A DNA stretch of 64,000 nucleotides from Gracilaria domingensis (GCA_022539475.1 VCMS01000014.1:1-64000), one strand, 5' to 3'; counted from the stretch's first letter, positions 43,644 to 54,290 are shown. The notes: generated by a model not told the origin, from the sequence alone. Made by a program: numbers and translations.

Positions 43644-43965
43644 GAAGCGCTTTTACCCTTGGTACCCAAGAGGGTATCTTGTGAAGGTAATCAATGATTA
43701 CCTTCGGAGTCTGCTGTGCTGTATGTGATGGAGACTTGCAGTATTCAGTGGGAAATGGGTGCCTACCGGTTATTCATTGTGACATCGATGAGCTCAAGAT
43801 CATTGTCTTGTCAGTTGTGTATTACACAATGTGTAAAGCTCCGGCTGTCTCGGGAGGATAAACCGAAACGAACCAGTCACTGACGGAGGTTTGTTTCAAA
43901 AACAGTACGTGTAATACACAAATTTTGTTGGATAGCATAGCTACAGAATATAAGGGGTATGTTCG
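43644..43965. promoter_or_regulatory. Intergenic region with palindromes upstream of APEH
   Basis: GAAGGTAATCA-A-TGATTACCTTC (43683-43705) is a perfect 11-bp inverted repeat 40 bases before the APEH start. TTGTGTATTACACAA (43815-43829) is another, with a partial second copy GTGTAATACACA near 43909-43920. They could be transcription-factor sites; this is inference. Confidence 0.45.
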
Positions 43966-44391
43966 ATGCGAGGCAATGTAAGAGCTTTTAAAAGTTTAAA
44001 GAAAGACATAGCATCAGTACGAAGGCTCGTGATTCACATGAGGTTACAGACTGCGTTCTTCAAGAACGTTTACCCTCCTTCCGTGATTTCATCTTTTGGG
44101 CGTCCAAAAAATGTAGTCGATAGTCACGGAGTAGATTCTAGAACAGATTCTCCTTTGCTTGTACAGGTTCAAATAAGATTTGGTTTACGGGTTCACATTC
44201 ACGGTCTGTTTAGACACCGCCAACGTCGTATAGAAACTGCGGATCTAGAGTTAACAAATCAACACATAAATCCACGAGATGTTCCAATTGCTACAAGCCC
44301 CGCTAGGAACGAGAACGATCTTAAGCTAAACCTATGTCATGGATCTACATTACCTGTGCTGTTAGGAAGAGATTTCACTTCCTTGATATGA
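43966..44391 (+). CDS. Hypothetical 141-residue protein
   Basis: Open frame from the ATG at 43966, basic in its first half, with no recognised domain, signal or membrane segment. It lies downstream of the palindrome-rich spacer and converges on the mannosyltransferase gene. It could be a chance frame. Confidence 0.25.
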   Translation: MRGNVRAFKSLKKDIASVRRLVIHMRLQTAFFKNVYPPSVISSFGRPKNVVDSHGVDSRTDSPLLVQVQIRFGLRVHIHGLFRHRQRRIETADLELTNQHINPRDVPIATSPARNENDLKLNLCHGSTLPVLLGRDFTSLI

Positions 44392-44558
44392 TGACCCCTC
44401 CAGCGACGTAATCCATCACAAGAGACACGCGTTCAAGAGAGACTCTTTGGGTTGCAGCTCACAACTTCAGACAACCCTTCATTCTATATCCAAGTACTTC
44501 CCATTGTCCAACATAATCGAAATAAGAAACTTGTTCAGAGAGCGAGGGAGCGAATCTC

Positions 44559-46338
44559 TCAGGTTACAGTCTGATGTTCATGGACAACTCGTGAGCTCAC
44601 ATTCCCTATCGAATTGACTATCATCCTGTGTGCAGCTTCTCCCCAGAGCCGACGGTAGAGGTGGTTGTTATATCTTCTACGATTCGCGTACCTCTTCAAC
44701 CTATCCTCTCTTTCCTTTCGAATCCGATCGGCATGTGCTTCATATATTGTTTTTGCGATTTCTCCAATCCGTGACCTGTCCTCCCCCCATGCGCGCCCCA
44801 TTTCCTTCGCAGCGACTTCGATCCATTTCGGACTCAATATGGGTGTGATCTTCTGACTTTCAACGATGGAACGAATGTCTTCACCATCTGTGACACGAAG
44901 GTCCACTTTGACAATGTTTCTGGGCCTCACTCCACCACCAGTGGCATAGTGATGGAGTTGGTGCAGGGCATATATCTCCCCATCACGTCCAAATTTCAAT
45001 TGAGAACTCATTGTCCAATCCGACGGGTAGGATCGTTGTAGTTTGAACCGGCGTCGACGACGTCGGCCTCTCCTTCCCAGTGGTTGCGGTTTCTCGACAT
45101 TGATATGACCAGACTCGCCAATCCAAGGAACCAGAGTAAAATTCCTGTTATGCATCATCCAGACAATGTGAAAAAGGTCTTTGTCCCCCTGTCGCTTGTT
45201 AATGAACGGAAAGAGACAGTAAGGTTAGCATACGAATTCAATGGGCACAAGGTTCTAGGACCCAACAGAACGCACCAGGCTTAATTCACGAAGGGCTTTC
45301 TGGGACTTGTCCCGGGCTATTTCGCACAAACTCCGCATTTCGTGAACACATTCACTCTTTCGTAACAGTAGCATACCAGAATCAAAGCCCTGTCGCACCC
45401 ACCAGGAGTTCAACGGAAAGAGCGCCGATGTACTTTCGTCGGAAAGGATTGATTCGAGTTTGCGTTCATTAAAATGATCCCTTGAATCCGGCCAGAACCT
45501 GCTCTTCAGAACACAGTAAGTCAGTAAACTACTTGGAACAAGACCGAATCGTATAAAAGGAAACCTTACATGGCACCAGTCTTGAGAAATTCATCGTCTT
45601 GGAAAAGGGGTTCCAAAGGCCGTACTGGGTATAGGTCGCAATCTAACCATAAAACTTGTTCGACGGGCGCATGAGCAATAGCAAAAATCTTAGCGTACCC
45701 ATACAACCCCTCTGGATATCGCTCAGGGATCTGCACACCAACAAAAAAGGAGGAAGCAAGTAGGAAGTTAGACCGGCAAAAAGACCTCGAATGGGTTTCG
45801 AGTTGCGGAAACCATCCAAAGCATGTTAATTCTTGCTTACCTTAAAGCAGACGATTTTAACTGCTCCTGCGGTCCTAGTCGTCATGTCATTGCACCACTT
45901 TTCAGCACGAGGAGCATCCGCACTATAATAACCAAGAAAGAGCGGAAGTCTGGAGTTAAACCGTTGAAGCTGATAAACGACTGCTTGAACACCATCAATC
46001 ATCATAGCAGGTTTCCAGCTTCCGTGATGCGTGTGGCTTGGACCAAATGGGCATGACATAACAATACCTTTCGCTTCGGATATGGCATTCAACCACGGCA
46101 AATGATATCTCCGTTCAAAGCCTGATTGGCCGCTTACAACTGCTGATCTGTTCGTAGCGGTTTGATACGATCTCTTAACCGCTGCAATGTAAAAAGTGCC
46201 GAGAAAGAACGCTACGCAACACAAGATTGTGAACACTGAAGCTTCAGTTGCAGGCAATGGCATGGCTTGCCTTGAATACTTCTTGAAAAAACGATGGGCT
46301 CTTGAAAAGTCTGTCCGATAGATTGGGAGACGAGGCAT
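44559..46338 (-). CDS. MNN1-type alpha-mannosyltransferase (GT71-like), four exons
   Basis: Exons (minus): 46338-45841, 45730-45570, 45498-45276, 45188-44559, giving 503 residues. Introns of 110, 71 and 87 nt begin GTAAGC, GTAAGG and GTGCGT and all end in AG, and the frame is kept across them. Family features: one N-terminal transmembrane anchor (about residues 33-55, type II Golgi topology), a catalytic DxD in LDCDLYPV (exon 2), TGAMFWPD (exons 2-3), and GDKDLFHIVW at the start of exon 4. These are the conserved blocks of the Mannosyl_trans3 family, which transfers mannose from GDP-mannose to glycans in the Golgi. The C-terminus is Arg-rich. The third donor (GTGCGT) is the weakest call. Confidence 0.78.
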
Positions 46339-47028
46339 GGGAGCTATGCATAAGATATGAAACTGGAAGGAAGAGGGTAAGCTTTGCGGCGATGTGGAAG
46401 CAGTAAGCCTTTGATATGAGCGACAGAGGAAATGTCTGACAAAAGAAAGGGATATGGTCGCGAAGCTGCGTTCAAAATGGAGGTGGTATGGAGCATACTA
46501 GATTGTAGTTACGAGGACAGACCGACACACTCTCGAAAATCTCGTGTCGGGTAGATACGACTTCTTCAGGTAAACGCTCGACTATCATAACGAGAACGTA
46601 ATCTGTAGTACTGAACTGTTAAATGTTTTGTATTGGAGAGATCCATTGTCAGCCGCACGATATACGCGATGCATGCGTCGTGAGAACAAGCATGCTCCTT
46701 GGTGAGAAGAATACAACAGCCGTGTTTCGAATGGCCAGTGTATGTGGCCCACTTAATCGGTTGCTAAATAATTCGCGAGGCGGTACGTGTTAAAAGGATG
46801 TTGGAGAAGATATACTGTGCGTGGCTATGCCCCGTGCCAACTGACAGAAAGAAACATGAGCGTTGATCTCGTCCAGGAGTGCTCCGCACGTGGCTCGGAG
46901 CGTATACTGGAGACCATAGCAAGCGGCATAGAACACTGCTTCAGCTGATTTTGGAATCGGAGAACGTGAATCGGGCCTGTGCCACACTCTCACTGGAGAG
47001 CCCAACGACATTGTGAGTTGCGCTCACT
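46339..47028. other. Intergenic, nothing recognised
   Basis: Short frames only; no repeat or RNA gene noticed. It probably contains the promoter of the mannosyltransferase and the 3' end of the uL10m gene. Confidence 0.4.
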
Positions 47029-47610
47029 TCATGTGGTACTGTTTGACGTTTCTATACTGCCCAACACCCTGACCAATTTGCTTCCATTGCTAGATTTGAG
47101 TGTATTCAGCAAACCACGGTGTGGACTTTCTAACACATTAAGCAGTGACGGCTTTGCTCCCAAAACAGCAATGAGTTTTGCCCACTCTGCGCGTTCGCCT
47201 TCACTACTCAGAACAGTTTCCCATGTTCGAGCCGTGACGATTCCGTCTCCAAATTTACCACCGATAAGAACGCCTCCATCGATCTGTTTTGTTGCGCTCT
47301 TGATCACACACACCACGTCATCGATATCATCGCCATACACAACAGCGCAAGGACCTCCTCGGAACAGTTCTGATAACCCTACGTACGGTGTTCTGAGGGA
47401 ACCTTCTCGGGCCGCCCTCGGTATCGCGAATCGTGTGTTTACATGAGGGGAGTCTCGCCTTTCCTTGAGTATTCTATGCTTCATGTTAGTGCGACCCCAG
47501 GCACGGCCGCCTGTCATCTGAACGACAGCGACATAGGGGTTGTCCTTGATGATCTTTGACCATGTTCGGATTTCGAATTCTCGTCGCAAGGCATGAACCG
47601 AGAGCGACAT
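47029..47610 (-). CDS. MRPL10: Mitochondrial-type ribosomal protein uL10
   Basis: 193 residues, ATG at 47610. The L10 fold is recognised from the ELFRGGPCAVVYGDD segment, the GGVLIGGKFGDG beta-hairpin and the C-terminal VLESPHRGLLNTL helix, matching bacterial LRGPTALAF...KGG and LNAP..GL.. blocks. uL10 carries the L7/L12 stalk of the large ribosomal subunit. The basic N-terminus (MSLSVHALRREFEIR) could target mitochondria. It is divergent from BFR2, 313 bp apart. Confidence 0.72.
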   Translation of the reverse strand: MSLSVHALRREFEIRTWSKIIKDNPYVAVVQMTGGRAWGRTNMKHRILKERRDSPHVNTRFAIPRAAREGSLRTPYVGLSELFRGGPCAVVYGDDIDDVVCVIKSATKQIDGGVLIGGKFGDGIVTARTWETVLSSEGERAEWAKLIAVLGAKPSLLNVLESPHRGLLNTLKSSNGSKLVRVLGSIETSNSTT

Positions 47611-47858
47611 TTGGCTTGGGAGGCGTCAATGCGGAAGTAAGAGGCGCGGGAAACGGGTGCGAATCGTTGCTTGCCCAACGGCGGATCATTCGGTGATCGA
47701 TAAGAATTGATACGTGTAGATTATAGTTTTTCAAGAAAACTTTAATATTTAACTATTTAGTTTACCACGTACATATACATGTACACGTACACACCACGCT
47801 TTCCGACGGCGATAGATAGTTTCGTAGATCAAGCTCGGCGGTCTCCGCCATCCCTGGC

Positions 47859-47866
47859 TATAAAAG
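47859..47866 (+). promoter_or_regulatory. TATA box of the BFR2 gene
   Basis: TATAAAAG lies 58 bases before the ATG at 47924, a normal distance allowing a short 5' leader. It supports that start codon. Confidence 0.6.
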
Positions 47867-47923
47867 TGGAGTGAACGGGTTCGCAGTTTCCGAAGTGGAG
47901 TCAGAGTCACCAGATCGCTCTTC

Positions 47924-49136
47924 ATGCCCGCTTTACATCTGGATGACCCCCTTCAATCCGATCAATCCTATGCTTCTTCCGGAGAGACAGGGTCGAGTCA
48001 CCAGTCTTCTGATGATGAGAATGGTCCCTCATCCCCATCCCGACCCCAGGCAATCGCCCCTCAACTTTCACAGCTACAAAAGGAAGAATCCGCCGTAGCA
48101 AAACGCCTTGCCAGAGCCCATGAGAAGCAGTTGGAACGGGCTCACGCGCTTCTCAAACAGAAGGTATGTCAACCCACAACCATTTGCGATTCACCACGCT
48201 TGTTGATACTTGTGATGAGTAATCATCTTTTGCAGTGCTAGACTATTGATTTCCAAAGTGTATGAAAACGACAAGTTGACTCCATTCTCTGAAGGTATCA
48301 TGCACGACGAGTGGTAGCGCGCCGCGAATGTGTATTGCAAACAGAACTTGTATCTAACAACAGCGCAATGTTTTGTTGGTCTTTGTCAACGTTTACTACA
48401 GAGTATCTACGATTCGATCGTAAACTTGCGCATCAAGCTACAACCCATTCTCGAGTTATCCGGAAAGCTTCCACCTGTTGAGCAGCGGGGTCACAACGAC
48501 CGATGGTCATCGCCAGACGCCGAGAGCGCCATTGCGAAAGCCGAAGCTTCTCTCAATTCGCTCTTTGTTGAAGCGGATGACGCGTGGAAGGCATCTTGGC
48601 CTGCCGACCGGAACGAGTCCTTCCAGTCGTTCTCAACATGGCGAACCTCTGTGCTGGACCACTGGGGTCGAAAGGTAAGTGAGGCCACGGGGGCAGTTCC
48701 AAAGGGTGGCTTCAAAGCATTTGACACCACTGTGACAGCGCAAGTGAAGTCCACACTCGCGACCGGTAAGCATTTGGAGAGAAGTCGAAAGGTGAAGGAA
48801 TCGCTAGAGCTTATTGGCGGTGCAGAGCTTTCTGCGGGCAGTCATGCGTTTCATTACGATGACTCTGAGCTGTATCGATGTACATTACGAGAGATTATTG
48901 AGAGCGGTGAGGGTAACGCTTCGGGCCTGCGATTGGATCAGTTGTCAAAACGCGGTCGTGTTCGGAAGAAGAGGGATGGAATGAGCGCGAAGGGAAGGAA
49001 ACTGAAATACGATGTGCATGAAAAGCTGGTGGGTTTTCTGACGCCTATGCCTCTCCCAGATGGTGGGCCTGTAGATGAGATTTTGATGTCTCTGTTTGGG
49101 AATGTGAATGGAGTAAAGCGTGGCGTAGAGAATTGA
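47924..49136 (+). CDS. BFR2: BFR2/AATF (Traube) nucleolar protein, two exons
   Basis: Exon 1 47924-48163, intron 48164-48401 (GTATGT...CAG, 238 nt), exon 2 48402-49136; 324 residues. Exon 1 is Ser/Asp-rich and then helical (AKRLARAHEKQLERAH). Exon 2 has the AATF helix (IYDSIVNLRIKLQPIL) and the TRAUB-type end with DDSELYRCTLREIIE and GRKLKYDVHEKLVGFL. In yeast and animals this protein acts in 18S rRNA maturation within the 90S pre-ribosome. It is shorter than the 500-residue homologues, mainly in the acidic N-terminus. The intron keeps phase 0. Confidence 0.83.
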
Positions 49137-49187
49137 GTGGTGTATACATAGATTTTACATGATGCTATAAAGTGAGATGGTGGGGAG

Positions 49188-49616
49188 TTAATTGTATGCC
49201 CTTGTGCTGTAATCCTTTGGAGCAGTTACCAAACCTCTTCCCTTGCGCGCGCCACGAAAAACTACTTCGATGATGTCAATAAGGTCCTGTTTATCGGTGA
49301 TTGGAAATGTTATCTTGTTGTTGTTGCCAGTGCCCATGTCAACCATGATGTGCTTGTCTCTGTGGAAAAACATGACGGAGCAAGGGTCTGTGAGCTTGAA
49401 ATTCTCGTTGAAGGCTGTGACGTGAGAGATGTCGACGAGGTAAATGACGGCAAAGTTCTTGATGAGCTCTGCTACCTCGTAGAGGGTTTCATCCATGATC
49501 ATGCAGGTGGGATCGGCATCGGTGCCCCAGCGAATGAGCACGACTCTCTCCTGCTCTGCCTGCAAGGCGTTGTTGACCTCCTCCTCGGAGTCCAGGTGGG
49601 GCAGCAGGTACGACAT
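49188..49616 (-). CDS. DIM1: U5 snRNP 15-kDa protein DIM1 (TXNL4A)
   Basis: 142 residues starting at MSYLLPHL, exactly the length of the family. It has a thioredoxin-like fold, FAVIYLVDI core and the invariant DPCSVMFF and GTGNNNKI segments, and ends GARKGRGLV.APKDYSTRAY. It is a component of the U4/U6.U5 tri-snRNP, needed for spliceosome activation. The frame is open for 75 codons upstream, but the Met at 49616 is the conserved start. It is one of the most conserved proteins here, and its presence fits the existence of spliced genes in this window. Confidence 0.95.
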   Translation of the reverse strand: MSYLLPHLDSEEEVNNALQAEQERVVLIRWGTDADPTCMIMDETLYEVAELIKNFAVIYLVDISHVTAFNENFKLTDPCSVMFFHRDKHIMVDMGTGNNNKITFPITDKQDLIDIIEVVFRGARKGRGLVTAPKDYSTRAYN

Positions 49617-49915
49617 TGCGGCGCGCTGTTGACGGACAGCGGCTTGACTCTCGCTAGGAGGCCGATGAAGAAGGGAGGGGGAGAGAGGGGTGAACAAGAA
49701 GCGAACGGTCGGTGGACGAAATATTTTCGACGCGCGAAAAGTTTTGCAAATACGTGGACTTGGTGGAACATGCAGACGCAGACGAGATATCAGATACGGC
49801 GCAGCTCGCACGCGCCCCCGCCGTGCTCGTCGGACGTTCATCCCGGCGCTTCTGGCATCGCAGGGTGATCGTGCGTCTTTGGTCCGTCTCGCAAGCGGCT
49901 TGTGCGTTGAGCAAA
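49617..49915. promoter_or_regulatory. Shared divergent promoter of DIM1 and the CDGSH gene
   Basis: 299 bp separate two start codons on opposite strands. No clear TATA box is seen. Both genes must take their promoters from this stretch. Confidence 0.45.
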
Positions 49916-50182
49916 ATGGCTTTCGTGAATGGGGCGGCGCTGCCGCTGCGCGGCGCTCCGCAGCGTCAGAAGCGCTGTGCGCGCATGAGCGCGCTCAACG
50001 GGGACAAGTCGAAGACGATGAAGGAGGTGTACGCGGTGGTGGTCGGATCGAAGGCGCCGGTGTGCCGGTGCTGGCAGTCGAAGAAGTTCCCGCTGTGCGA
50101 CGGCAGCCACAACGCTTACAACAAGGAAACCGGCAGCCACATCGGGCCGCTGGTGATTTCTGCCACGGCGAAGGACGAGTAG
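49916..50182 (+). CDS. CDGSH iron-sulfur (NEET) protein, organelle-targeted
   Basis: 88 residues. C50-R-C52-W-Q-S...P-L-C61-D-G-S-H65 is the complete CDGSH signature binding a redox-active 2Fe-2S cluster through three Cys and one His. The first 30 or so residues are rich in Arg, Ala and Ser without acidic residues, as expected of a plastid or mitochondrial transit peptide. NEET proteins handle iron, Fe-S and reactive oxygen. The Met at 49916 was chosen because the upstream frame reads through the promoter shared with DIM1. Confidence 0.88.
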   Translation: MAFVNGAALPLRGAPQRQKRCARMSALNGDKSKTMKEVYAVVVGSKAPVCRCWQSKKFPLCDGSHNAYNKETGSHIGPLVISATAKDE

Positions 50183-50766
50183 GCGCGCGCACGCGCGCGG
50201 CGGCGGTGATCGCGCGCGGCGGCGCGCTCGCCGTTTTTGCTGTTAGTTGCGCGGGCCCGCGCAGCGGCGCGGCGCGCCTCAAAGATACTTGGTAAAATGA
50301 ATAATCAGAAGCGACGGGCGCCATTAGCTGCCGATTCGCGCGGCGCGCGCGGCTACGTAGGCGCGGCGGCGTGCGTGCGTGTGTGTGCGCATCGCGCACA
50401 GCTGATCGCGCAGCCGCACTGGTCACACATAAGCGGTGGACCGCGTGACGCGGCCGCCGCGCCGGTGGAACGCGCACACAACGCACGTGCGCGCGCGCCG
50501 CCGCCGCCGGTGCGCGCCGACAGCAGCGCTGCGTGACGCGCGCCACCGCCCCGCGCGCACTGTATGTTTGCCGGTGGAACGCGATCTGGCGCAGTCACGC
50601 GCGCTGCGCGCCAGTCGCACAAAAAGCAAAGCGCGCGCGCCGCGCCGCTAGCCGCACCGCGCTGCCCTGCCGCTGCTCCTCCTCCCCCGCCTTGCGCAAA
50701 CGCCGTCTTCTTCTCCGCCCCCCTTACCCCTTAGGCCCCCCCCCCCCACCCCCCCCATCCCCGCCC
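50183..50766. other. CpG-rich low-complexity intergenic DNA
   Basis: Extremely GC-rich, dominated by GCGCGC and CGCGCG runs, unlike flanking DNA, then a C-rich homopolymer stretch (50731-50757) just before the next start codon. Long open frames here arise from base composition. Confidence 0.6.
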
Positions 50767-51753
50767 ATGCAGGCCACCCCGCCCAAGCCGCGCCGCGCCC
50801 GCCGCGCGCGCAGCGAGTCCGACCGCAAGAAGCACGCCGGCTGGAGGCGCTGCCCGCGCTGCAATCGCTCCGTCTCCACCAATGGCCGCAACTTCTATCA
50901 CCACATGCATAAGTGCGACCGAATCTTCTTCGCCGATCGAATTGCAGAGGCGGACATGCTACGCTCGGCGCGGCGCGCCCCGCGCGTCGCGCTGTCACAG
51001 CTTCAGCGCGCCCTCTTTGTGCAGCAGTTGTCCTTCCTCCGCGTGTACGATCGCGTCGTCGATCGCGTGTGCGCCGATTTGGAACGAAGTGATCCCAACC
51101 TCTTTCGCACCGCGCTTTTCCAGGCCGTTCGCGATGCTAAGAGTCGTCCCGTGTCGCTGCCATTGCCCTCTCCCGTGCACCTTGTGCCGCCCGCCGTGCA
51201 GCAGCAGCAACAACAACAGCAGCAGCAGCAGCAGCAGCAACAACAACAACAACCGCAACAGCAACAGCGACAACAACAACATCAGCCGTCGCTTCCGTCC
51301 GCGCTTCATTCGTCGCTTTTGACATCGCCGCCTCCGCCGCCGTCTTGCAGTCTACCGCCGCCGCCGCCGCCTCCCGCGCAGCCGCACGTTGCCTATGCGC
51401 CCCGTGCGTCGCCCACCGCTACCCCGGTAACCACCCCCGTCACTCCGGTGCCGCCGCGCACCCACTTGTTATGGCCGACCGATCGTGTCACGTCGTTACA
51501 TACGTCGTTGCCGTCGCCGCCCATGTGGAGCAGCGCCGAGTATGCTCCGCTGCCGTCAGTTTCGCACGCTGTGCCGCACCAAATGCCGCTGCGCGCCGTT
51601 GTGCCGCGTTTGAATCCTGTCGCTGCCGTTGTGCCTGCCGCTGCTACTTGTACTGCCGCAGCGCAGCAACAGCCAAAGGTCGCTGCAAAGACTTCGGATT
51701 CCGTGTCGAGGGTTACTTCGGCCATGGCCATTTCCAGCGTCATCAATACCTGA
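50767..51753 (+). CDS. C2HC zinc-finger protein with polyglutamine and proline tracts
   Basis: 328 residues from the ATG at 50767. A basic N-terminus is followed by a perfect C2HC finger, C29-x2-C32-x12-H45-x4-C50, then helices (about 70-125), then about 30 residues of almost pure glutamine from CAG/CAA codons (about 51199-51288), and a Pro/Ala-rich C-terminus. The layout suggests a nuclear DNA- or RNA-binding regulator. I do not recognise the family beyond the finger. The mixed CAG/CAA run would partly stabilise length. Confidence 0.65.
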   Translation: MQATPPKPRRARRARSESDRKKHAGWRRCPRCNRSVSTNGRNFYHHMHKCDRIFFADRIAEADMLRSARRAPRVALSQLQRALFVQQLSFLRVYDRVVDRVCADLERSDPNLFRTALFQAVRDAKSRPVSLPLPSPVHLVPPAVQQQQQQQQQQQQQQQQQQPQQQQRQQQHQPSLPSALHSSLLTSPPPPPSCSLPPPPPPPAQPHVAYAPRASPTATPVTTPVTPVPPRTHLLWPTDRVTSLHTSLPSPPMWSSAEYAPLPSVSHAVPHQMPLRAVVPRLNPVAAVVPAAATCTAAAQQQPKVAAKTSDSVSRVTSAMAISSVINT

Positions 51754-52566
51754 CTGTGTGCCGGTTTGCTTTGTTGGTTTCGGTTTGTACTATCAACCTC
51801 AACATCATGTCAACAATATCGTCGTCGTCGCTGTCACTGCTTGTCGTCACGCCTTCGTGCTTGATGCTCGCTCTAGTCAAGCTTTTGTTTTGTTCTCTGT
51901 TCTTCTCTGTACCGCTGGTTTGTCAACATCATCGTCTTCAACATCAACATTTTCCTCACCAACGTCACTCTTATCACTGTCAACAAAAGCCAACACTTGT
52001 CATCGTCAACTTGTTCCAACTTTGATCAACCCCTCCCACCCACTCCTCAACATCCAACCTCGACCTTCACCCACCAACGTTTTCATCAACAACAGCAACA
52101 AGTCAGTCTTCAACCGCGTTTGTGTGTCAGTCAGCCAGCCAGCCAGCCAGTCAGTCAGTCAGTCTTCAACCTTCAAAAATCATCATGCTTCAGTCTTTCA
52201 ACTGTTTCTTTTTTCATTGCGTCCTGTTCCATTCTTGTCGCTTCTTGTAGCTTAACCTTGTTTTTTTTTGTTTGTTTGCTCCTTTTACTGTTGTAGCTTA
52301 GCTTGTAGTAGCACATTTACTTTTGTTTTTACTACTGTATGTAGATAGCTAGTCTTGCGTTTTAGTTGTACACCATCGCGTCATTTCCAGGGGGTGCTCA
52401 TCCCCTTTTTTCTCCTGATCATGTACATGTATAGTCACAGATCAACCTGTAGTACACATAGCCCATTTCGTATAGCACGCCTTGGCAGCATACATTTCAA
52501 TGACGCGCGAGCAACGCCTCGCCCAACGCCGTATCGCGTTTTACGTCAGAACGAAGTACTACTTGT
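51754..52566. other. Intergenic / 3' UTR with CAGC/CAGT microsatellite
   Basis: T- and C-rich DNA following the polyQ gene, with ATCATC/ACAACA runs. A tetranucleotide CAGT/CAGC repeat lies at about 52127-52164. No gene is seen. Confidence 0.5.
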
Positions 52567-53871
52567 TTACTCTCCGTGCTCGTCATCCGCCCCGAGCTTG
52601 CTCTCGACCAGCTCTCTATACTGCTTAAGCAACATCTCCTCTCTGCGTTTTTTCTCATCCCGGTCAAGGTCGTTGAGGGCAGCTCGCTCCTCGGCTGAAT
52701 ACACTTGATTTTCCTTCCGTATTCTCACTGCCTCCATCCTTCGATTTCGACTACCGCTCATGACATATCCCTGCTTCTCGAAAGACGAAATCTGTTCCCC
52801 AGTTAGACCGATCTCCCCCCTTCTCGGAATGCGCACCCCTTCTTGAATGAAGGCGGCCATCTTCGAACCTTCTCCCTTGAGTAAAGCCTTTCCGAAATCC
52901 CTCTTTTCCTTTGTCGGTGGTGCAGGTCCTAGCGGTGCATCATCTATGTCTTCATCACTGTCTCGTTTTCCTTTCAGCGCCTTTGGTTGGCTTTGGGATT
53001 TCTCTTCATCATCTTTCTTATCTTCGGGTTCTTGCTGCTGTTGTTGTTTAGCGCGTTCTGCGCGACGACGACGTTTCTCTTCTTTTCGTTTTCTCTTCCG
53101 TTCACGCTTTGCCCGCAAGTCAGCTCCGACATCGAAACGATTTTCTAGACGTGCTGGTGGAGACGGTGATCGCTCCCACACAGTAACGTGCACAGCCTCT
53201 TCCCGCTGAGCTACTCGACGAGCCCAATACCCGCGCGCACCGCCGCCATATTCACGCTGCGGCGCACGAGCTAGAGGAGAGCGCCGGCGAATCTGAAGCG
53301 ATTGGCGTTGACCATAGCGAGGAGGCGTAGCAGAGCGACTGCGACGTACAGGTGAAGGTGCCGGATGTCGACGATGCGGAGATGGTGATCGACGCCCCCG
53401 CCCTGGGGAGAGTGAAGATCGTTGGCGTACTGGCGAAAAGCCTCTAGTCCTGCGTGCAGGTGAGCGAGTTCTATCGCGGAACACAGGTGAACGAGGTCTA
53501 TTTCGGCGTGCAGGTGAACGCGTTCTGTCTCGACGTGCTGGTGATCGCGCTGGGTCTAGCCGAGCAGGTGAACGCCTTCTCTCTCTGTATACAGGCGATC
53601 GCGTTCGTTCTTCTCGTGCGGGTGCAGGCGATCGCGTTCTAGCCCGGTGTACGGGGGACCATGTTCTGTCCCGCCGTGCAGATGAACGTGTTCCATTTCG
53701 GCGCGCACGCTTCGGCGGCGGCGGCGTTAAGCTGGGCGAGCGCCTGCGAGCGCGTTGGTATCGTCTGCGGTAATAGTCGTCATCCGGCGGCGGCGTCGGC
53801 GACGCCGAACGCTCGCGCAAAGACCAGGAGGGCGAATTTTGCCTCCAACGTTCATTGCGTTCTCGCGGCAT
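52567..53871 (-). CDS. NKAP: NKAP family SR-rich splicing/chromatin protein
   Basis: 434 residues from the ATG at 53871. The first 220 residues are built of RSPARR.RTRSP-like repeats (RS domain). Then come basic KRERKRKRKEEKRRRR helices and a Gln run, then the C-terminal SynMuv-type domain: RIPRRGEIGLT.EQI..FE..GYVMSGSR.RRMEAVR.RKENQVYSAEE. That block identifies NKAP/NKAPL, a nuclear-speckle protein that binds RNA and the spliceosome and acts with Notch and NF-kB co-repressors in animals. In an alga the splicing role is the safer inference. The RS repeats are visible in DNA as degenerate 33-36 bp tandem units (about 53440-53690). Confidence 0.88.
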   Translation of the reverse strand: MPRERNERWRQNSPSWSLRERSASPTPPPDDDYYRRRYQRARRRSPSLTPPPPKRARRNGTRSSARRDRTWSPVHRARTRSPAPAREERTRSPVYRERRRSPARLDPARSPARRDRTRSPARRNRPRSPVFRDRTRSPARRTRGFSPVRQRSSLSPGRGRRSPSPHRRHPAPSPVRRSRSATPPRYGQRQSLQIRRRSPLARAPQREYGGGARGYWARRVAQREEAVHVTVWERSPSPPARLENRFDVGADLRAKRERKRKRKEEKRRRRAERAKQQQQQEPEDKKDDEEKSQSQPKALKGKRDSDEDIDDAPLGPAPPTKEKRDFGKALLKGEGSKMAAFIQEGVRIPRRGEIGLTGEQISSFEKQGYVMSGSRNRRMEAVRIRKENQVYSAEERAALNDLDRDEKKRREEMLLKQYRELVESKLGADDEHGE

Positions 53872-54206
53872 GACACCCACCGTTGCTCCGTGCAAATGTG
53901 CGGTTCTGCCTAAACTTCTGGGCGTGTTCGCGCGTGTTCGCACGACGATTGCGGCGGACGACGTGGTGAGGAAGTTGCTGACACGCGCGCCAAATTGCGG
54001 CGGGTGGTGGCGGGGCTTCGCTGCATGCAGATTTCTGCAACGGCGGGTAACGATGAGTGGCTTCAATTCGAGCCGTGCGCCACGGCGTGTGTTGAGCGCG
54101 CCGCGGTTGGTGCTGCGCGCGTCTCAATTGCGCGCGGTGCGCGTGTTGCTGTAGTCAGCGCGCGCAGCGGACGCTCGTTCGGTGTGCTGGACGCGGGCTT
54201 GCAGAG

Positions 54207-54214
54207 TATAAAGG
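54207..54214 (+). promoter_or_regulatory. TATA box of the FkbM-type gene
   Basis: TATAAAGG lies 84 bases upstream of the ATG at 54291, in the 419-bp divergent spacer with NKAP (53872-54290). Confidence 0.6.
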
Positions 54215-54290
54215 GGGGCGCTGACTGCTGAATCTTGTCAACGCCGCAGTTGAAAGGCATCGTGGGTGTTTTCATTTCCCTCTTCGCGCA

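Noticed and set aside
50183-51300. Many long overlapping frames on both strands around the CpG-rich stretch
   Set aside because: They come from extreme GC content and repeats (few stop codons); only the frame with the C2HC finger has recognisable protein features.
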